DNA of 50,412 nucleotides, taken from NCBI GenBank assembly GCA_017854535.1, contig JAFMHL010000031.1, positions 1-50,412 on the forward strand, written 5' to 3'. Position 1 is the first letter of the stretch; every line of letters begins with the position of its first letter. This document shows positions 39,869 through 48,827 of this stretch, one piece after another. The position numbers and the translations under genes are program-made. This stretch comes from Nitratireductor sp. Lineage in GTDB: Bacteria; Pseudomonadota; Alphaproteobacteria; Rhizobiales; Rhizobiaceae. The notes beneath the pieces were generated by a model. The model saw only the letters and a list, made by a program, of their open reading frames with translations. It did not search any database and was not told where the DNA came from.

Positions 39869-40909
39869 TTAGTCCATCATATTGGAACGCTTCACATAAA
39901 GCCATGCGAGCACGCCTAAAACGCCCAAGCCAGCGCACACGATCCAGAACGCTGCTGGATTATCTGCGCCCGGCATACCGCCTACATTTATACCCAAGAC
40001 ACCAGTAATCAGTCCCAGAGGCAAGAAGATCGTGGTGACGGCCGCCAGCAATAACATTGTTCTGTTCATGCGGTCGGCACGTTCAGAGAGGATTTCATCA
40101 TGGGCGATCATTGCACGGTCTTTGAGGGCATCCAACTCTTCGCCAAGACGCGTGATACGCTCTGCCGCTTCTCTGATGCGCCCTGCTTGTCGATCATCCA
40201 GCCAGCTCAAATCTTCAATTGCCATGGTGGTTAAGGCGTCCCGCTGCGGCACCAGATAGCGTCTGAAATTGCTAGAAGATTGGCGAATTTCTATAAGCCC
40301 CTTGCGGGACCTGCTATAGGATGTTTTTTCCGCGATCTCTTCGAGCGCATCCATTTTTTCACTTAAATCAGCAATGATCGGCTCAGCGCGATCAGCAAGG
40401 CGGAAGCAAATTCTAGAAATCAGTTCTGCCGGAGATATGGGTAAATTGCCACGTTCGATGGAATCAACAACATCTGAAACGGCAAAAATCCGACGTGACC
40501 AAACACCGATAACCAGATCCCGCTCAATCCAGAAACGCACGGAGACCATGTCATCCGGCTCTTCTCCCTGATTTAGATTTACGCCCCGCAGAATTAGGAT
40601 TGCCCCATCGCCATGTACGGTAAAGCGTGGACGTGTATCTTCAGCCAATAGGGATTCAACGATGAAATCATCACAACCTGCAGCCAACAAGAGAGCTTCA
40701 GCATCATCCCGCTGACGATTAATCTGAAACCAGTCAAAGTTTTTGGACTTCGAACCTTTGGAGTTTCTTCTAGCCTTAGTGAAAATCTGATCACTATCGC
40801 GGGTTTCACCATAGCCGCCTTTTCCATCAAATCGGATTTGCAGAAAACCGGTAATGTGATGGGCTGGTGGACTAATTTTCGCACCTATGTCGGATTTATC
40901 TGATTTCAC
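39869..40909 (-). CDS. CorA-family transporter, ZntB-like
   Basis: About 346 residues. A cytoplasmic alpha/beta domain and long helices (SRICFRLADRAEPIIADLSEKMDALEE...) precede two C-terminal membrane spans with GVLGINVGGMPG between them. This GxNVGGxP form is typical of ZntB rather than the GMN of classical CorA, pointing to zinc transport. The start is uncertain: in-frame GTG codons at 40909, 40918 and 40921 precede the homologous part; I use 40909. Longer open frame upstream is antisense to the RsmC-like gene and is not used. It is divergent from that gene. Confidence 0.8.
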   Translation of the reverse strand: MKSDKSDIGAKISPPAHHITGFLQIRFDGKGGYGETRDSDQIFTKARRNSKGSKSKNFDWFQINRQRDDAEALLLAAGCDDFIVESLLAEDTRPRFTVHGDGAILILRGVNLNQGEEPDDMVSVRFWIERDLVIGVWSRRIFAVSDVVDSIERGNLPISPAELISRICFRLADRAEPIIADLSEKMDALEEIAEKTSYSRSRKGLIEIRQSSSNFRRYLVPQRDALTTMAIEDLSWLDDRQAGRIREAAERITRLGEELDALKDRAMIAHDEILSERADRMNRTMLLLAAVTTIFLPLGLITGVLGINVGGMPGADNPAAFWIVCAGLGVLGVLAWLYVKRSNMMD

Positions 40910-41042
40910 TTTCTTCACCACTTTTAGATTTTGCGCGATACTCGAAACACTATCGCACTTTTCTGCACCAATCGTCAGAAATTCTTTACGCGCTTTTATC
41001 ATTGTCTTGCGTGAATCCGGTTTTTGTGGCTTGGCTGGTGCC

Positions 41043-42035
41043 ATGAAACAAGATCGCAAAGACACACTTATTCTACCTTTTGAAAAAGGTTTGATCGACC
41101 CGCCAACAGGGTCGGAAAAATGGCTTTTTTTAAATGCTGCATCGTTAGATGCTGATGCTGGGTTCAAGCAATTCCTGATGTGCGAGCAGGGATTTCGCCC
41201 TGAGTTTGTTGCGTTGGAGAAAGCAGGCTTTGGTGCTGTGCCGCTGATTGAATCGACTGAGACTTTCGACGGCGCGTTCATCCTGACTTCACGAGTGCGC
41301 GCTGTGAACGAACAAAATATCCAACGGGCTGCAAGCCAAGTCAAAGCAGGCGGGGTAATTCTCGTCTGCGGCGAGAAAGCAACTGGCATTGCAGCCATTC
41401 GCAAATGGGTTGGAAGCCGGGTCGAAATCACCGACAGTCTTTCGAAGCATCACGCTGTATGTTTCTGGTTCAAGAACGATGTTGAAACCTTTGCCGCCGA
41501 TGCCCAAGAAGGTCATGCAAATGGAATGTTTTCAGCATCAGGACCAGACAAGGGTTCGGAACTACTAACCCGTCACTTCGACAATCGTATTAAAGGCAAG
41601 GTAGCCGACTTCGGTGCTGGATGGGGTTATCTATCGCAAGCCTTGTTGGAGGCATCTGAGCGGATCGATAGCCTCGATCTGTATGAAGCAGAATGGCTGG
41701 CGCTAGAGGCTGCAAAGAGAGAATTAAACCAAGACGGGCCAGTACCCATCGGTTTTCACTGGATTGATATTCAAAGCGAGTTTCGCAAGAAACCGTTTGA
41801 ATGGATTGTCATGAACCCGCCATTTCATCACGGACTTCATTCGAGCAGAGCACCTGACGCCCAGCTTGGTAGAACCTTTATCCAAACCGCTGCATCTTCT
41901 CTGGTCAAAGGTGGCAAGCTATTAATGGTTGCCAATCGCAACCTTCCCTATGAAGAAACACTGACAAGCGCTTTTCGCAAAGTGGTGAAACTTGCTGATG
42001 ACGGCGGATATAAAGTGATCGAAGCGACGAAATAA
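41043..42035 (+). CDS. RsmC/RlmG-like rRNA guanine-N2 methyltransferase
   Basis: A 330-residue protein with an inactive-looking N-terminal half and a C-terminal SAM domain. GKVADFGAGWGYLSQALLE is SAM motif I and IVMNPPFHHG is the catalytic NPPF motif of base N-methyltransferases; FIQTAASSLVKGGKLLMVANRNLPYE is typical of RsmC (16S G1207). The ATG at 41043 begins the aligned region; an upstream in-frame ATG at 40887 would overlap zntB. Terminator-like hairpins follow. Confidence 0.85.
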   Translation: MKQDRKDTLILPFEKGLIDPPTGSEKWLFLNAASLDADAGFKQFLMCEQGFRPEFVALEKAGFGAVPLIESTETFDGAFILTSRVRAVNEQNIQRAASQVKAGGVILVCGEKATGIAAIRKWVGSRVEITDSLSKHHAVCFWFKNDVETFAADAQEGHANGMFSASGPDKGSELLTRHFDNRIKGKVADFGAGWGYLSQALLEASERIDSLDLYEAEWLALEAAKRELNQDGPVPIGFHWIDIQSEFRKKPFEWIVMNPPFHHGLHSSRAPDAQLGRTFIQTAASSLVKGGKLLMVANRNLPYEETLTSAFRKVVKLADDGGYKVIEATK

Positions 42036-42454
42036 AAAAGCCGGGAAGCGCATGCTTTCCAGCCCTCGTGATTGGATAAAATGCCCTAAATCCAATCATG
42101 AATTTTTATTAAGACTTCAATTTAAGCTCTTTTTGAAGTCCTTGATTAGCAAAAAAATTTGGCGCTGGTCGTTCTTGCAATTTCTCATCAATGCCAAAGT
42201 CCAACCATTTCCGGCAGGCATCCGTATGGCTGTAACTGGCGCAACGGTGGATGGCCTGCCGGAGGGAGGGAACCGATTGGAATGACTGATCTGACCCGCC
42301 AAGCGCACCAGTTTACTGGAACATTTCCTGCATCATATCGAGATGCGATCCAACTTTCGAAAACAACCCCATAACGCTCTCCCAACCTAATTCGTTAAGG
42401 AGAGGCTATGGCAAAAACCTGAAAGGGAAATTGATCTGGATCAAGCAGAATAAT
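42036..42454 (+). other. Gene-poor 419-base gap with structured segments
   Basis: Apart from two hairpins near 42067-42140, the gap holds a long imperfect stem: CCGGCAGGC (42211-42219) pairs with GCCTGCCGG (42254-42262), extended inward by ATCC/GGAT around a bulge. Directly after it come GGAGGGAGGG and an ATG at 42282 opening a 30-codon frame (MTDLTRQAHQFTGTFPASYR...) to 42374. A further CTCTCC/GGAGAG pair lies near 42377-42405. I see no known gene or RNA family here. Confidence 0.4.
42067..42100 (+). terminator. Intrinsic terminator after the RsmC-like gene
   Basis: TGATTGGAT (42069-42077) pairs with ATCCAATCA (42090-42098), extended by two more pairs, and is followed by AATTTTTATT. A second hairpin, GACTTCAA/TTGAAGTC, lies at 42113-42140. 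Confidence 0.7.
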
Positions 42455-42958
42455 TTATTGAGCGGCCTCGTCGACAATTTCTTTTAACAATGTTTCAATG
42501 TCTGAAATGGCTGCATTGCTCGCAGATGTATCCACACCGATTGGTCGACGATAACCAATTTGAACAGGATTGCCGTCTTCCGCCACCTCATAGACAAAAA
42601 CCACATAGGGACAGATTGCCAGATTTCTTACATCAGCTGCCACGGCTGCATGTGTGTGTTTTGCCGAGCAAAAATGTACATATTGCGCGTTCTTGTAAGG
42701 TGAATTGGCTCCAACCGCTTCCCCGGTTCTGGCCAGCATATCACCAATATATCCTGTATAATCAATCACAAGGCCGCGATTGATGACAGCATCTTCCAAA
42801 CTAGACGCGGTATCCTCGAAACTACTATCGGTGGCAATTAAGAAAAAACCGGATGACATCTCTTCCGTCTGTGCATCTTTACTACCAAAAAGAGCGATTG
42901 CGCTTCCTGCCAATATCAAGCCCATAGTCATCAGGCTTCTTTTTAGAATTCTTTGCAT
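42455..42958 (-). CDS. Secreted DUF302-domain protein
   Basis: A 167-residue protein with an N-terminal signal peptide or anchor (RSLMTMGLILAGSAIALF). The mature part shows the DUF302 pattern: FEDTASSLEDAVINRGLVIDY, then YVHFCSAKHTHAAVAADVRN and LAICPYVVFVYE with two Cys residues. It should be periplasmic. Function unknown. It is followed on the same strand only by the gene-poor gap. Confidence 0.7.
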   Translation of the reverse strand: MQRILKRSLMTMGLILAGSAIALFGSKDAQTEEMSSGFFLIATDSSFEDTASSLEDAVINRGLVIDYTGYIGDMLARTGEAVGANSPYKNAQYVHFCSAKHTHAAVAADVRNLAICPYVVFVYEVAEDGNPVQIGYRRPIGVDTSASNAAISDIETLLKEIVDEAAQ

Positions 42959-43075
42959 TGTGGCTCTCCCATCCGATGTGAACTGTCGTTAGTATCCGTT
43001 GGAACAGTTAAAGCTATACCGACGCTTTGTCATTGACATGAATCAATTGTCGAAATGTGGAGGGAGTGCGAAGTC

Positions 43076-43903
43076 CTAGCCGTCGGCTTCCATAGCTTTC
43101 AAACCTTCGATATGAGGCATCGAAATAGTTGAATATCCTGAATCTACAAAATGAATTTCACCTGTTACGCCCGATGACAGATCAGACAATAGATAAAGCG
43201 CAGATTTGCCGAGATCCTCAATGTTTACTGTGCGGCGCAGAGGCGCATTCTTTTGTTGAAAATTATACATCATCCGGGCATCAGCAATACCGGCGCCAGC
43301 TAGGGTGCGCACGGTTCCAGCTGAAATAGCATTCACACGAATGTTTTGCGGGCCGAAATCTGAAGCCAAATAACGCACTGATGATTCCAAGGCAGCTTTC
43401 GCGACGCCCATGACGTTGTAGTTTGGCATCACACGCGTCGAGCCGCCATAGGTCAGGGTCAATAGTGAACCACCATTTGGCATCATCGCTGCCGCGCGTT
43501 TGGATATTTCTGTGAATGAGAAACAGGAAATTACCATAGTGCGAGAAAAATTATCCCGTGTCGTATCAGCATAGAGGCCTTTCAGTTCGTTCTTGTCTGA
43601 AAAGCCGATTGCATGAACAACGAAATCGAGCGTGCCCCATTCCTTTTCGAGCGCGCTAAAAACTGAATCAACGCTGGCGATATCTTCGACATCACAAGGC
43701 AGCAACAGCTTTGCGCCAACGCTTTCGGCTAACGGCTTTACCCGTTTACCAAACGCTTCTCCCTGAAAGGTAAAGGCCAATTCGGCGCCTTGTTCAGCCA
43801 GTGCTGCAGCGATGCCCCAAGCGATCGAATGATTATTGGCAACGCCCATAATCAGTCCGCGCTTGCCTTGCATAAAGCCGTTTGGTTTTACCGTGTCACT
43901 CAT
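43076..43903 (-). CDS. fabI: Enoyl-[acyl-carrier-protein] reductase (NADH)
   Basis: A 275-residue SDR-fold enzyme completing each fatty-acid elongation cycle. GKRGLIMGVANNHSIAWGIA is the FabI-type nucleotide loop, and LTYGGSTRVMPNYNVMGVAKAALE supplies the Tyr-x6-Lys pair (YNVMGVAK). It is the last gene of fabA-fabB-fabI on the minus strand, 27 bases after fabB. Confidence 0.95.
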   Translation of the reverse strand: MSDTVKPNGFMQGKRGLIMGVANNHSIAWGIAAALAEQGAELAFTFQGEAFGKRVKPLAESVGAKLLLPCDVEDIASVDSVFSALEKEWGTLDFVVHAIGFSDKNELKGLYADTTRDNFSRTMVISCFSFTEISKRAAAMMPNGGSLLTLTYGGSTRVMPNYNVMGVAKAALESSVRYLASDFGPQNIRVNAISAGTVRTLAGAGIADARMMYNFQQKNAPLRRTVNIEDLGKSALYLLSDLSSGVTGEIHFVDSGYSTISMPHIEGLKAMEADG

Positions 43904-43930
43904 CTTAAATTCCTTGGATATGTCATATTA

Positions 43931-45154
43931 TCAGCCGTTATAGCGCTGCAATGCGAGGGTTGCATTGGTCCCGCCAAATCCAAAGGAATTGGAAATAACC
44001 GTATCGATTTTTGCATTGTCGATGCGTTTGCGGACAATATTCATATCAGCAAAAGCTGGATCTAAATCTTGAATATGCGCACTCTCACAGATGAAATTGT
44101 TCTTCATCATTAACAGCGAATAGATCGCCTCTTGAACGCCAGTTGCGCCAAGAGAGTGACCTGTCAAAGATTTCGTTGCAGAAATCGGTGGGCTTTTATC
44201 ACCAAAGACAGCCCTGATTGCACCGCCCTCTTTATCATCACCAACAGGCGTTGAGGTACCATGGGCGTTGATGTAATCAATCGGCGCTGAAATGCCAGCC
44301 ATAGCCTGTTTCATGCAGCGCTCTGCGCCTTCACCGGATGGGGCAACCATGTCACTGCCATCTGATGTTGCACCATAACCAACGATTTCACCGTAAATTT
44401 TTGCCCCGCGCGCTTTGGCATGTTCAAGCTCTTCAAGAACCAGTACGCCCGCGCCGCCAGCAATTACAAATCCGTCGCGGTTTAAATCATAAGCGCGTGA
44501 AGCGGTTGCAGGTGTGTCATTATATTTTGAAGACATGGCGCCCATAGCATCGAAAATATTCGACATGGTCCAGTCGAGATCTTCAGAGCCGCCAGCAAAG
44601 ACAATGCTCTGTTTGCCCATTTGGATGGTTTCATAGGCATTGCCAACACAGTGGTTGGACGTAGCGCAGGCTGAAGTGATCGAATAATTCACGCCTTTGA
44701 TTTGGAACTGGGTACCAAGCACAGCAGAAGCTGTTGAACTCATAGCTTTAGGAACCGCTGTCGGCCCAATGCGTTTGGGACCTTTTTCTATCGTGGTTTG
44801 CGCCGCTTCGAAAATTACCCGAGTAGACGGCCCGCCTGACCCCATGATGATGCCTGTCATCGGGTTGATGATATCACCTTCCTCAAGGCCCGAATCTTCA
44901 ATGGCCTGCTGCATGGCAATATAATTCCAAGCAGTCCCCTTGCTCATGAAGCGTGTTGTGCGACGATCAAGAATTTCAAACGGATCAAGCTTTGGTTCGC
45001 CATGAACCTGACTGCGGAAGCCATATTTTTTATAATCTTCTGCAGCAGTAATTCCTGATTTTGCCTCCAACAGCGAGGTTAGAACTTCATCGCTATTGTT
45101 TCCGATGGAAGAGACAATGCCCATTCCCGTAATCACGACACGTTTCATTCTCAA
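43931..45154 (-). CDS. fabB: 3-oxoacyl-[acyl-carrier-protein] synthase I
   Basis: A 407-residue condensing enzyme. The active-site Cys is in [12 protein letters not shown]; the two His are in [11 protein letters not shown] and [13 protein letters not shown]. Its pairing with fabA identifies it as FabB, which elongates unsaturated intermediates made by FabA, rather than FabF. Start at ATG 45154; 40 bases downstream of fabA. Confidence 0.94.
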   Translation of the reverse strand: MRMKRVVITGMGIVSSIGNNSDEVLTSLLEAKSGITAAEDYKKYGFRSQVHGEPKLDPFEILDRRTTRFMSKGTAWNYIAMQQAIEDSGLEEGDIINPMTGIIMGSGGPSTRVIFEAAQTTIEKGPKRIGPTAVPKAMSSTASAVLGTQFQIKGVNYSITSACATSNHCVGNAYETIQMGKQSIVFAGGSEDLDWTMSNIFDAMGAMSSKYNDTPATASRAYDLNRDGFVIAGGAGVLVLEELEHAKARGAKIYGEIVGYGATSDGSDMVAPSGEGAERCMKQAMAGISAPIDYINAHGTSTPVGDDKEGGAIRAVFGDKSPPISATKSLTGHSLGATGVQEAIYSLLMMKNNFICESAHIQDLDPAFADMNIVRKRIDNAKIDTVISNSFGFGGTNATLALQRYNG

Positions 45155-45194
45155 TTCCTTTTACCAGTTTACTAGTGCAGTTTTGTTTTTTGAC

Positions 45195-45710
45195 TTAAGA
45201 TGCTTTTTCAGCAGAAAGCCCGACTTTCAAATCCTTGGCGATATAGATCGTCTCACCATCGGCTTTCAACCAGGCATCAGCGATCCCAAGATTGAGACGG
45301 CCCTTCATCACACGTTTGAAATCTACGCCATATTCAACCAATTTGGTTTTAGGTGTAACCATGCCTTTGAATTTTACTTCGCCCGTTTGCAACGCCATGC
45401 CATAGCCAGGAAGGCCAAGCCAGCCAAGATAGAATCCAGTCAACTGCCACATGGCATCAAGACCAAGGCAACCAGGCATGATTTCATTGCCAATAAAATG
45501 GCAGGGGAAGAACCACAGATCGGGCTTCACATCCAGTTCTGCGCGGATATAGCCTTTGTCAAATTCACCGCCGGTTTCTGAAACTTCCGTAATGCGATCA
45601 AACATCAGCATTGGCGGGGCAGGCAGTTGGGCATTGCCCGGGCCGAATAATTCACCGCGCCCGCAAGCAAGCAACTCTTCATAGGTGTAACTGGATTTTT
45701 GAGTGGTCAT
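45195..45710 (-). CDS. fabA: 3-hydroxydecanoyl-ACP dehydratase/isomerase
   Basis: A 171-residue enzyme introducing the cis double bond of anaerobic-type unsaturated fatty acids. [20 protein letters not shown], the catalytic His in [20 protein letters not shown], and [12 protein letters not shown] are diagnostic. The ATG at 45710 has GGGGA just upstream, so an in-frame start at 45722 is less likely. It heads the fab operon and is divergent from irr. Confidence 0.96.
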   Translation of the reverse strand: MTTQKSSYTYEELLACGRGELFGPGNAQLPAPPMLMFDRITEVSETGGEFDKGYIRAELDVKPDLWFFPCHFIGNEIMPGCLGLDAMWQLTGFYLGWLGLPGYGMALQTGEVKFKGMVTPKTKLVEYGVDFKRVMKGRLNLGIADAWLKADGETIYIAKDLKVGLSAEKAS

Positions 45711-45970
45711 AAGTCCCCGCATTATTTAATCAATGTTTGTTTGATAAAGCTTTACCACAGGGTTTTTGCCTGTCCAAAGAAAGTTTCGCGATTTTCCGTA
45801 GATGATTTTGGACAATTTATACAAACCAGCGCAATGGAAGACATATTTGCGCGTTTTGGACGCATGGTTCTGCGTATTGCGCTATTGAGCGTGACTAATT
45901 ATATCTTAGACTAGATATAGCGTAGCTCAGCCATGAATTAGTAAAATGTGTGGCGAACTAGGAACTGCAA
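45711..45970. promoter_or_regulatory. Divergent fabA/irr control region
   Basis: The 260 bases carry promoters for both directions. An AT-rich segment, TTATATCTTAGACTAGATATAG (near 45898-45919), contains a partial TATATC/GATATA symmetry and could serve as an operator, but I see no clean iron-control element. Confidence 0.4.
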
Positions 45971-46459
45971 ATGAACACAGTGACAAGATCCGTATCCGCG
46001 TCTAAAGGCTCCGATGGCCAGCCTGAGTTCTGCCCGGTTGAGAAAGCTTGCGACGGTTGCCACAGCCATTGCAAAAATCTGCGTAAAGCGGGTTTGCGGC
46101 CTACCCGTCAAAGAGTGGCTTTGGCTGAATTATTATTCAACCAAGGTGACCGTCATATTTCTGCAGAATTGCTATTTGATGAAGCGCAGAAAGCAAAAAT
46201 ACCGGTTTCTTTGGCAACCATATACAACACACTGCATCAGTTTACAGAAGCAGGCCTGTTAAAAGCCATTTCAATTGACAGCTCCAAAACCTATTTTGAC
46301 ACCAATACAGGCGACCATCATCACTTCTTTCTGGAAGACAGCCAGGAAGTGGTGGATATGCCCGAAGGCTTTATCTCGGTTGCCAATCTGCCATCACCGC
46401 CAGACGGCACAGAAATCGCCAGCATTGATGTTGTGGTGCGGGTGCGCAAGAAGCGGTAG
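45971..46459 (+). CDS. irr: Iron response regulator Irr (Fur family)
   Basis: A 162-residue Fur-family repressor/activator. The DNA-binding domain has GLRPTRQRVALAELLF and PVSLATIYNTLHQFTEAGLLK; the dimer/metal part has TYFDTNTGDHHHFFLED with the HHH segment that marks Irr rather than Fur. Irr responds to heme and iron supply in rhizobia and relatives. The N-terminal extension (Cys at about 20, 26 and 29, CPVEKACDGC) is notable and includes a CP heme-binding-type dipeptide. The placement opposite fabA is conserved in Rhizobiales. Confidence 0.92.
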   Translation: MNTVTRSVSASKGSDGQPEFCPVEKACDGCHSHCKNLRKAGLRPTRQRVALAELLFNQGDRHISAELLFDEAQKAKIPVSLATIYNTLHQFTEAGLLKAISIDSSKTYFDTNTGDHHHFFLEDSQEVVDMPEGFISVANLPSPPDGTEIASIDVVVRVRKKR

Positions 46460-46465
46460 CACTGG

Positions 46466-47134
46466 CTATTCCGCAGCAACACCTGTTCCAATTGGACAAC
46501 TCACCCCAGTTCCGCCGATGCCACAATAACCGTCGGGGTTTTTCGCAAGATATTGCTGATGGTAATCTTCTGCATAGTAGAATGTCGGCGCATCCAGAAT
46601 TTCTGTGGTGATCTTCACGCCCTTGCCCGCTGCGTCCAACGCACTTTGATAAATATCGCGGCTGGCTAGAGCCTGGTCTTTATGTTCTGGGGAATAGGTA
46701 TAAATTCCGGAGCGGTATTGCGTTCCCGTGTCATTGCCCTGGCGCATGCCTTGGGTTGGATTGTGCGCCTCCCAGAATTTTTTCAGCAATGTTTCATAAG
46801 AAACAGTTTTTGGATCAAACACTACCAGCACAACCTCATTGTGCCCGGTTAGACCTGTGCAGGTTTCCTGATAGGTCGGGTTTGGCGTATGCCCGGCCGC
46901 ATAACCAACAGCAGTTGTCCATACGCCATCCATTTCCCAAAAGATGCGCTCTGCGCCCCAGAAGCAACCAAGGCCAAACATGACCTGTTGCAGATGCTCG
47001 GGAAACGGACCTTTCAACGCCGTGCGTTTGACGAAGTGTTTTTCGGCCGTTGGCAGCGCATCGGGCCTGCCCGGCAATGCTTCATTGGCCGCTGGAATTT
47101 TCATCTTGTTCTTCAGCATATTTATCAAAAACAT
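46466..47134 (-). CDS. msrA: Peptide methionine sulfoxide reductase MsrA
   Basis: A 222-residue repair enzyme reducing methionine-S-sulfoxide in proteins. The catalytic Cys57 lies in [32 protein letters not shown] and GTQYRSGIY follow. The C-terminal [12 protein letters not shown] has two Cys for disulfide recycling. The ATG at 47134 is preceded by AAGGAAATATA. It converges with irr, with only six bases between. Confidence 0.95.
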   Translation of the reverse strand: MFLINMLKNKMKIPAANEALPGRPDALPTAEKHFVKRTALKGPFPEHLQQVMFGLGCFWGAERIFWEMDGVWTTAVGYAAGHTPNPTYQETCTGLTGHNEVVLVVFDPKTVSYETLLKKFWEAHNPTQGMRQGNDTGTQYRSGIYTYSPEHKDQALASRDIYQSALDAAGKGVKITTEILDAPTFYYAEDYHQQYLAKNPDGYCGIGGTGVSCPIGTGVAAE

Positions 47135-47179
47135 TATATTTCCTTTCGAACCAAATAGAATCGACCAGTCACATTACAC

Positions 47180-47503
47180 TTAGCGGCTATAGCGGCCTTC
47201 CCAGCGACTTCTCCGGTTTCTACCCAACAAAGTGAGTATTAGCCAAAGCACAGAAAAGACAAACCAGCTTGGCGCCAGCAAAATCGTTTGTATGACCGGA
47301 TCCCATAAAATCGGGTGAACATAGTTTTTTATTGTATCTTGAGAAGCATTTAGGGTGGTTGGCGATATATTAAACCAATCAAGCCCCAATGGTGTCATAA
47401 CCAGCGTTGAATCGGCTATCGATCTCGTGATGTCCAGCACCGCCGTGATCAGCGAAGTGGCTAAGGCAAAAAGCGCCAGTATTCTTAAAATGGGTTTTAA
47501 CAT
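47180..47503 (-). CDS. Small conserved membrane protein
   Basis: A 107-residue protein with two predicted membrane helices (ILRILALFALATSLITAVL and TILLAPSWFVFSVLWLILTLL). The intervening part reads DITRSIADSTLVMTPLGLDW, a pattern I recognise from uncharacterised rhizobial proteins. It ends in an Arg-rich tail (RNRRSRWEGRYSR). It is upstream of msrA on the same strand. Function unknown. Confidence 0.7.
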   Translation of the reverse strand: MLKPILRILALFALATSLITAVLDITRSIADSTLVMTPLGLDWFNISPTTLNASQDTIKNYVHPILWDPVIQTILLAPSWFVFSVLWLILTLLGRNRRSRWEGRYSR

Positions 47504-47607
47504 GGGTAATTTCCGCGATTGAACTGATATGAAAATAGGATTTTGCGATCACAAGTGCAATGGGTGAAGAAACTTTCGCCCATTCGTTGTATTTCAAATT
47601 TCTGTGC

Positions 47608-47635
47608 TTGAACCGTTTGGGTTTATTTGTATAAG
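47608..47635 (+). promoter_or_regulatory. Sigma-70-type promoter of the tRNA-Ser locus
   Basis: TTGAAC (47608-47613) and TATAAG (47630-47635) are 16 bases apart. The -10 box ends 29 bases before the duplicated tRNA 5' fragment at 47665, the spacing expected if the original tRNA began there. Confidence 0.6.
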
Positions 47636-47662
47636 TGCGCGCGCGTCAACCGAATGGTTGGC

Positions 47663-47691
47663 TTGGACAGGTGGCCGAGTGGTCGAAGGCG
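47663..47691 (+). repeat. Direct duplication of the tRNA-Ser 5' end
   Basis: These 29 bases are identical to 47773-47801, which cover two bases before tRNA-Ser and its first 27 bases (acceptor strand and D-arm). The copy then diverges and cannot fold as a tRNA, so it is a partial gene left by duplication or integration. Confidence 0.9.
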
Positions 47692-47695
47692 ACTT

Positions 47696-47719
47696 GTTCT
47701 TGCACACAAGAACCTTTTT
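47696..47719 (+). terminator. Terminator-like hairpin between the two tRNA-Ser 5' ends
   Basis: GTTCTTG (47696-47702) pairs perfectly with CAAGAAC (47707-47713) around CACA and runs into CTTTTT. It sits between the promoter-proximal tRNA fragment and the intact tRNA, so it could attenuate transcription of the tRNA. Confidence 0.65.
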
Positions 47720-47724
47720 AGGTG

Positions 47725-47753
47725 AAGCGTGCGCTTTCTTCGACCCACTCTGG
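47725..47753 (-). repeat. Degenerate inverted copy of the tRNA-Ser D-arm/anticodon region
   Basis: Read on the minus strand, this stretch matches tRNA positions 47785-47808 almost throughout: GAGTGG, then TCGAAG, then GCGCACGCTT. It differs only by small insertions (A, G and AAA). The RNA could pair with either tRNA 5' segment. Confidence 0.65.
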
Positions 47754-47774
47754 TGCAAAGCCAGCGTGAAAATT

Positions 47775-47862
47775 GGACAGGTGGCCGAGTGGTCGAAGGC
47801 GCACGCTTGGAAAGCGTGTAGGCGGCAACGTCTCCAGGGTTCGAATCCCTGTCTGTCCGCCA
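47775..47862 (+). tRNA. tRNA-Ser (anticodon GGA)
   Basis: An 88-base serine tRNA with encoded CCA. The acceptor is GGACAGG/TCTGTCC, the D-arm includes GGCCGAGTGG, and the anticodon stem CACGC/GCGTG encloses the loop TTGGAAA with anticodon GGA. A long variable arm (TAGGCGGCAACGTCTC) and T-loop GTTCGAATCCC follow. It is intact, and marks the boundary between core genes and the accessory region. Confidence 0.96.
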
Positions 47863-47918
47863 TTACTTTCAATAAAATCGTTTTATATCAAATACTTATA
47901 GGGATAGCTTATTAGTTC

Positions 47919-47942
47919 GTCCCCATTTTAGTCCCCAAATTA
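47919..47942 (+). repeat. Tandem 12-bp GTCCCC repeat downstream of tRNA-Ser
   Basis: GTCCCCATTTTA and GTCCCCAAATTA lie head to tail 57 bases after the tRNA. Such short direct repeats beside a tRNA are reminiscent of arm-type sites bound by tyrosine integrases, or of the tail end of a deleted integrase gene. No integrase gene remains in view. Confidence 0.5.
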
Positions 47943-48031
47943 GAATTTGTCTTATACTGACAATCTGGCAAAACGGCTTCTGTTTTGAATAGTTATTGAC
48001 AGTTATCGTCGTAATGTCACTCAATGGCGAT

Positions 48032-48727
48032 ATGACAAATCACAAGAAATCATCCTCGCTAAAGCAAAGAATGTTAGAAATTCGGGATCGCTATTCAATT
48101 CTTGGTGATAAACCCCAAGATTTGTCATTCCCCGAGATTCAGGCGCGTGTTCAAGACTTCTTGATCGATCAAGAAGATCAAAAAAATGCATTTGCTTTTG
48201 GTGAAGGCATTGCGGTTGGCAATGCTTCCGAAAAAGATGCGCAGTTTGACCCAGTTAAGGAATTCGAAGCCGACCCCAACAAACTTGATGAATTAATTAT
48301 GTATGTTGAATTCGACATGGAAATTCGTGAACACGAATTACTCAAGGAAGCGGGTAGCTTCGAATCCTCATATAATACTCTGCTCTTTGGTGCTGCCATG
48401 AAGCTGGCACGAAAAGAAGACATTTCGGATGATCTAAGAGAATTTTTGGTCAATCATCTGATTAGTCCACTCAAGAAGTGGGAAAAACGTGGTGGCAGGC
48501 CGAAGATCACCAAATTGGACGAAAAGTTCCGTTACTTCGCAATTGAGTTTGCGCGTAAGCATGGACTTTCCGCTACAAGACATGATGAGAAGAGGGATCG
48601 AGACAGTGCATGTGATGTCGTGTCTGCTGCTGCATTAGCTTTGTATCATTCCGGAATGACAGAATTCGGAACGGGATATGGCTTTGATAACCTCAAAAAA
48701 ATCTGGATGAAATACTCCAAGCGATGA
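48032..48727 (+). CDS. Uncharacterised accessory-region protein
   Basis: A 231-residue soluble protein with no family I recognise. It is charged and mostly helical; a GGRPKITKLDEKFRYFAIEFARKHGL stretch near the middle of the second half could be a DNA-associated helix pair, and no membrane segment or signal peptide is present. The start could also be ATG 48014 or TTG 47996; none has a strong ribosome binding site. It lies between tRNA-Ser and an AlpA-type gene, a place where integrative elements often carry small accessory genes. Confidence 0.6.
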   Translation: MTNHKKSSSLKQRMLEIRDRYSILGDKPQDLSFPEIQARVQDFLIDQEDQKNAFAFGEGIAVGNASEKDAQFDPVKEFEADPNKLDELIMYVEFDMEIREHELLKEAGSFESSYNTLLFGAAMKLARKEDISDDLREFLVNHLISPLKKWEKRGGRPKITKLDEKFRYFAIEFARKHGLSATRHDEKRDRDSACDVVSAAALALYHSGMTEFGTGYGFDNLKKIWMKYSKR

Positions 48728-48827
48728 CCACCCTTTGTGGGTAGTAAACTGATATGTTTTCTATACCTTCGTCAGGGCATGGAATATGCTTTAATCCCGT
48801 CATAACAACAATATGAGGGTGCTAATC

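Noticed and set aside
40887-41042. A 52-codon upstream extension of the RsmC-like gene
   Set aside because: It overlaps the ZntB-like start region and does not resemble RsmC; the ATG at 41043 is better.
40910-41431. A 174-codon N-terminal extension of the ZntB-like gene
   Set aside because: The extension is antisense to the RsmC-like gene and shows no transporter similarity.
47665-47762. A second complete tRNA-Ser
   Set aside because: Only the first 27 bases match; no anticodon stem, variable arm or T-arm can be formed afterwards.
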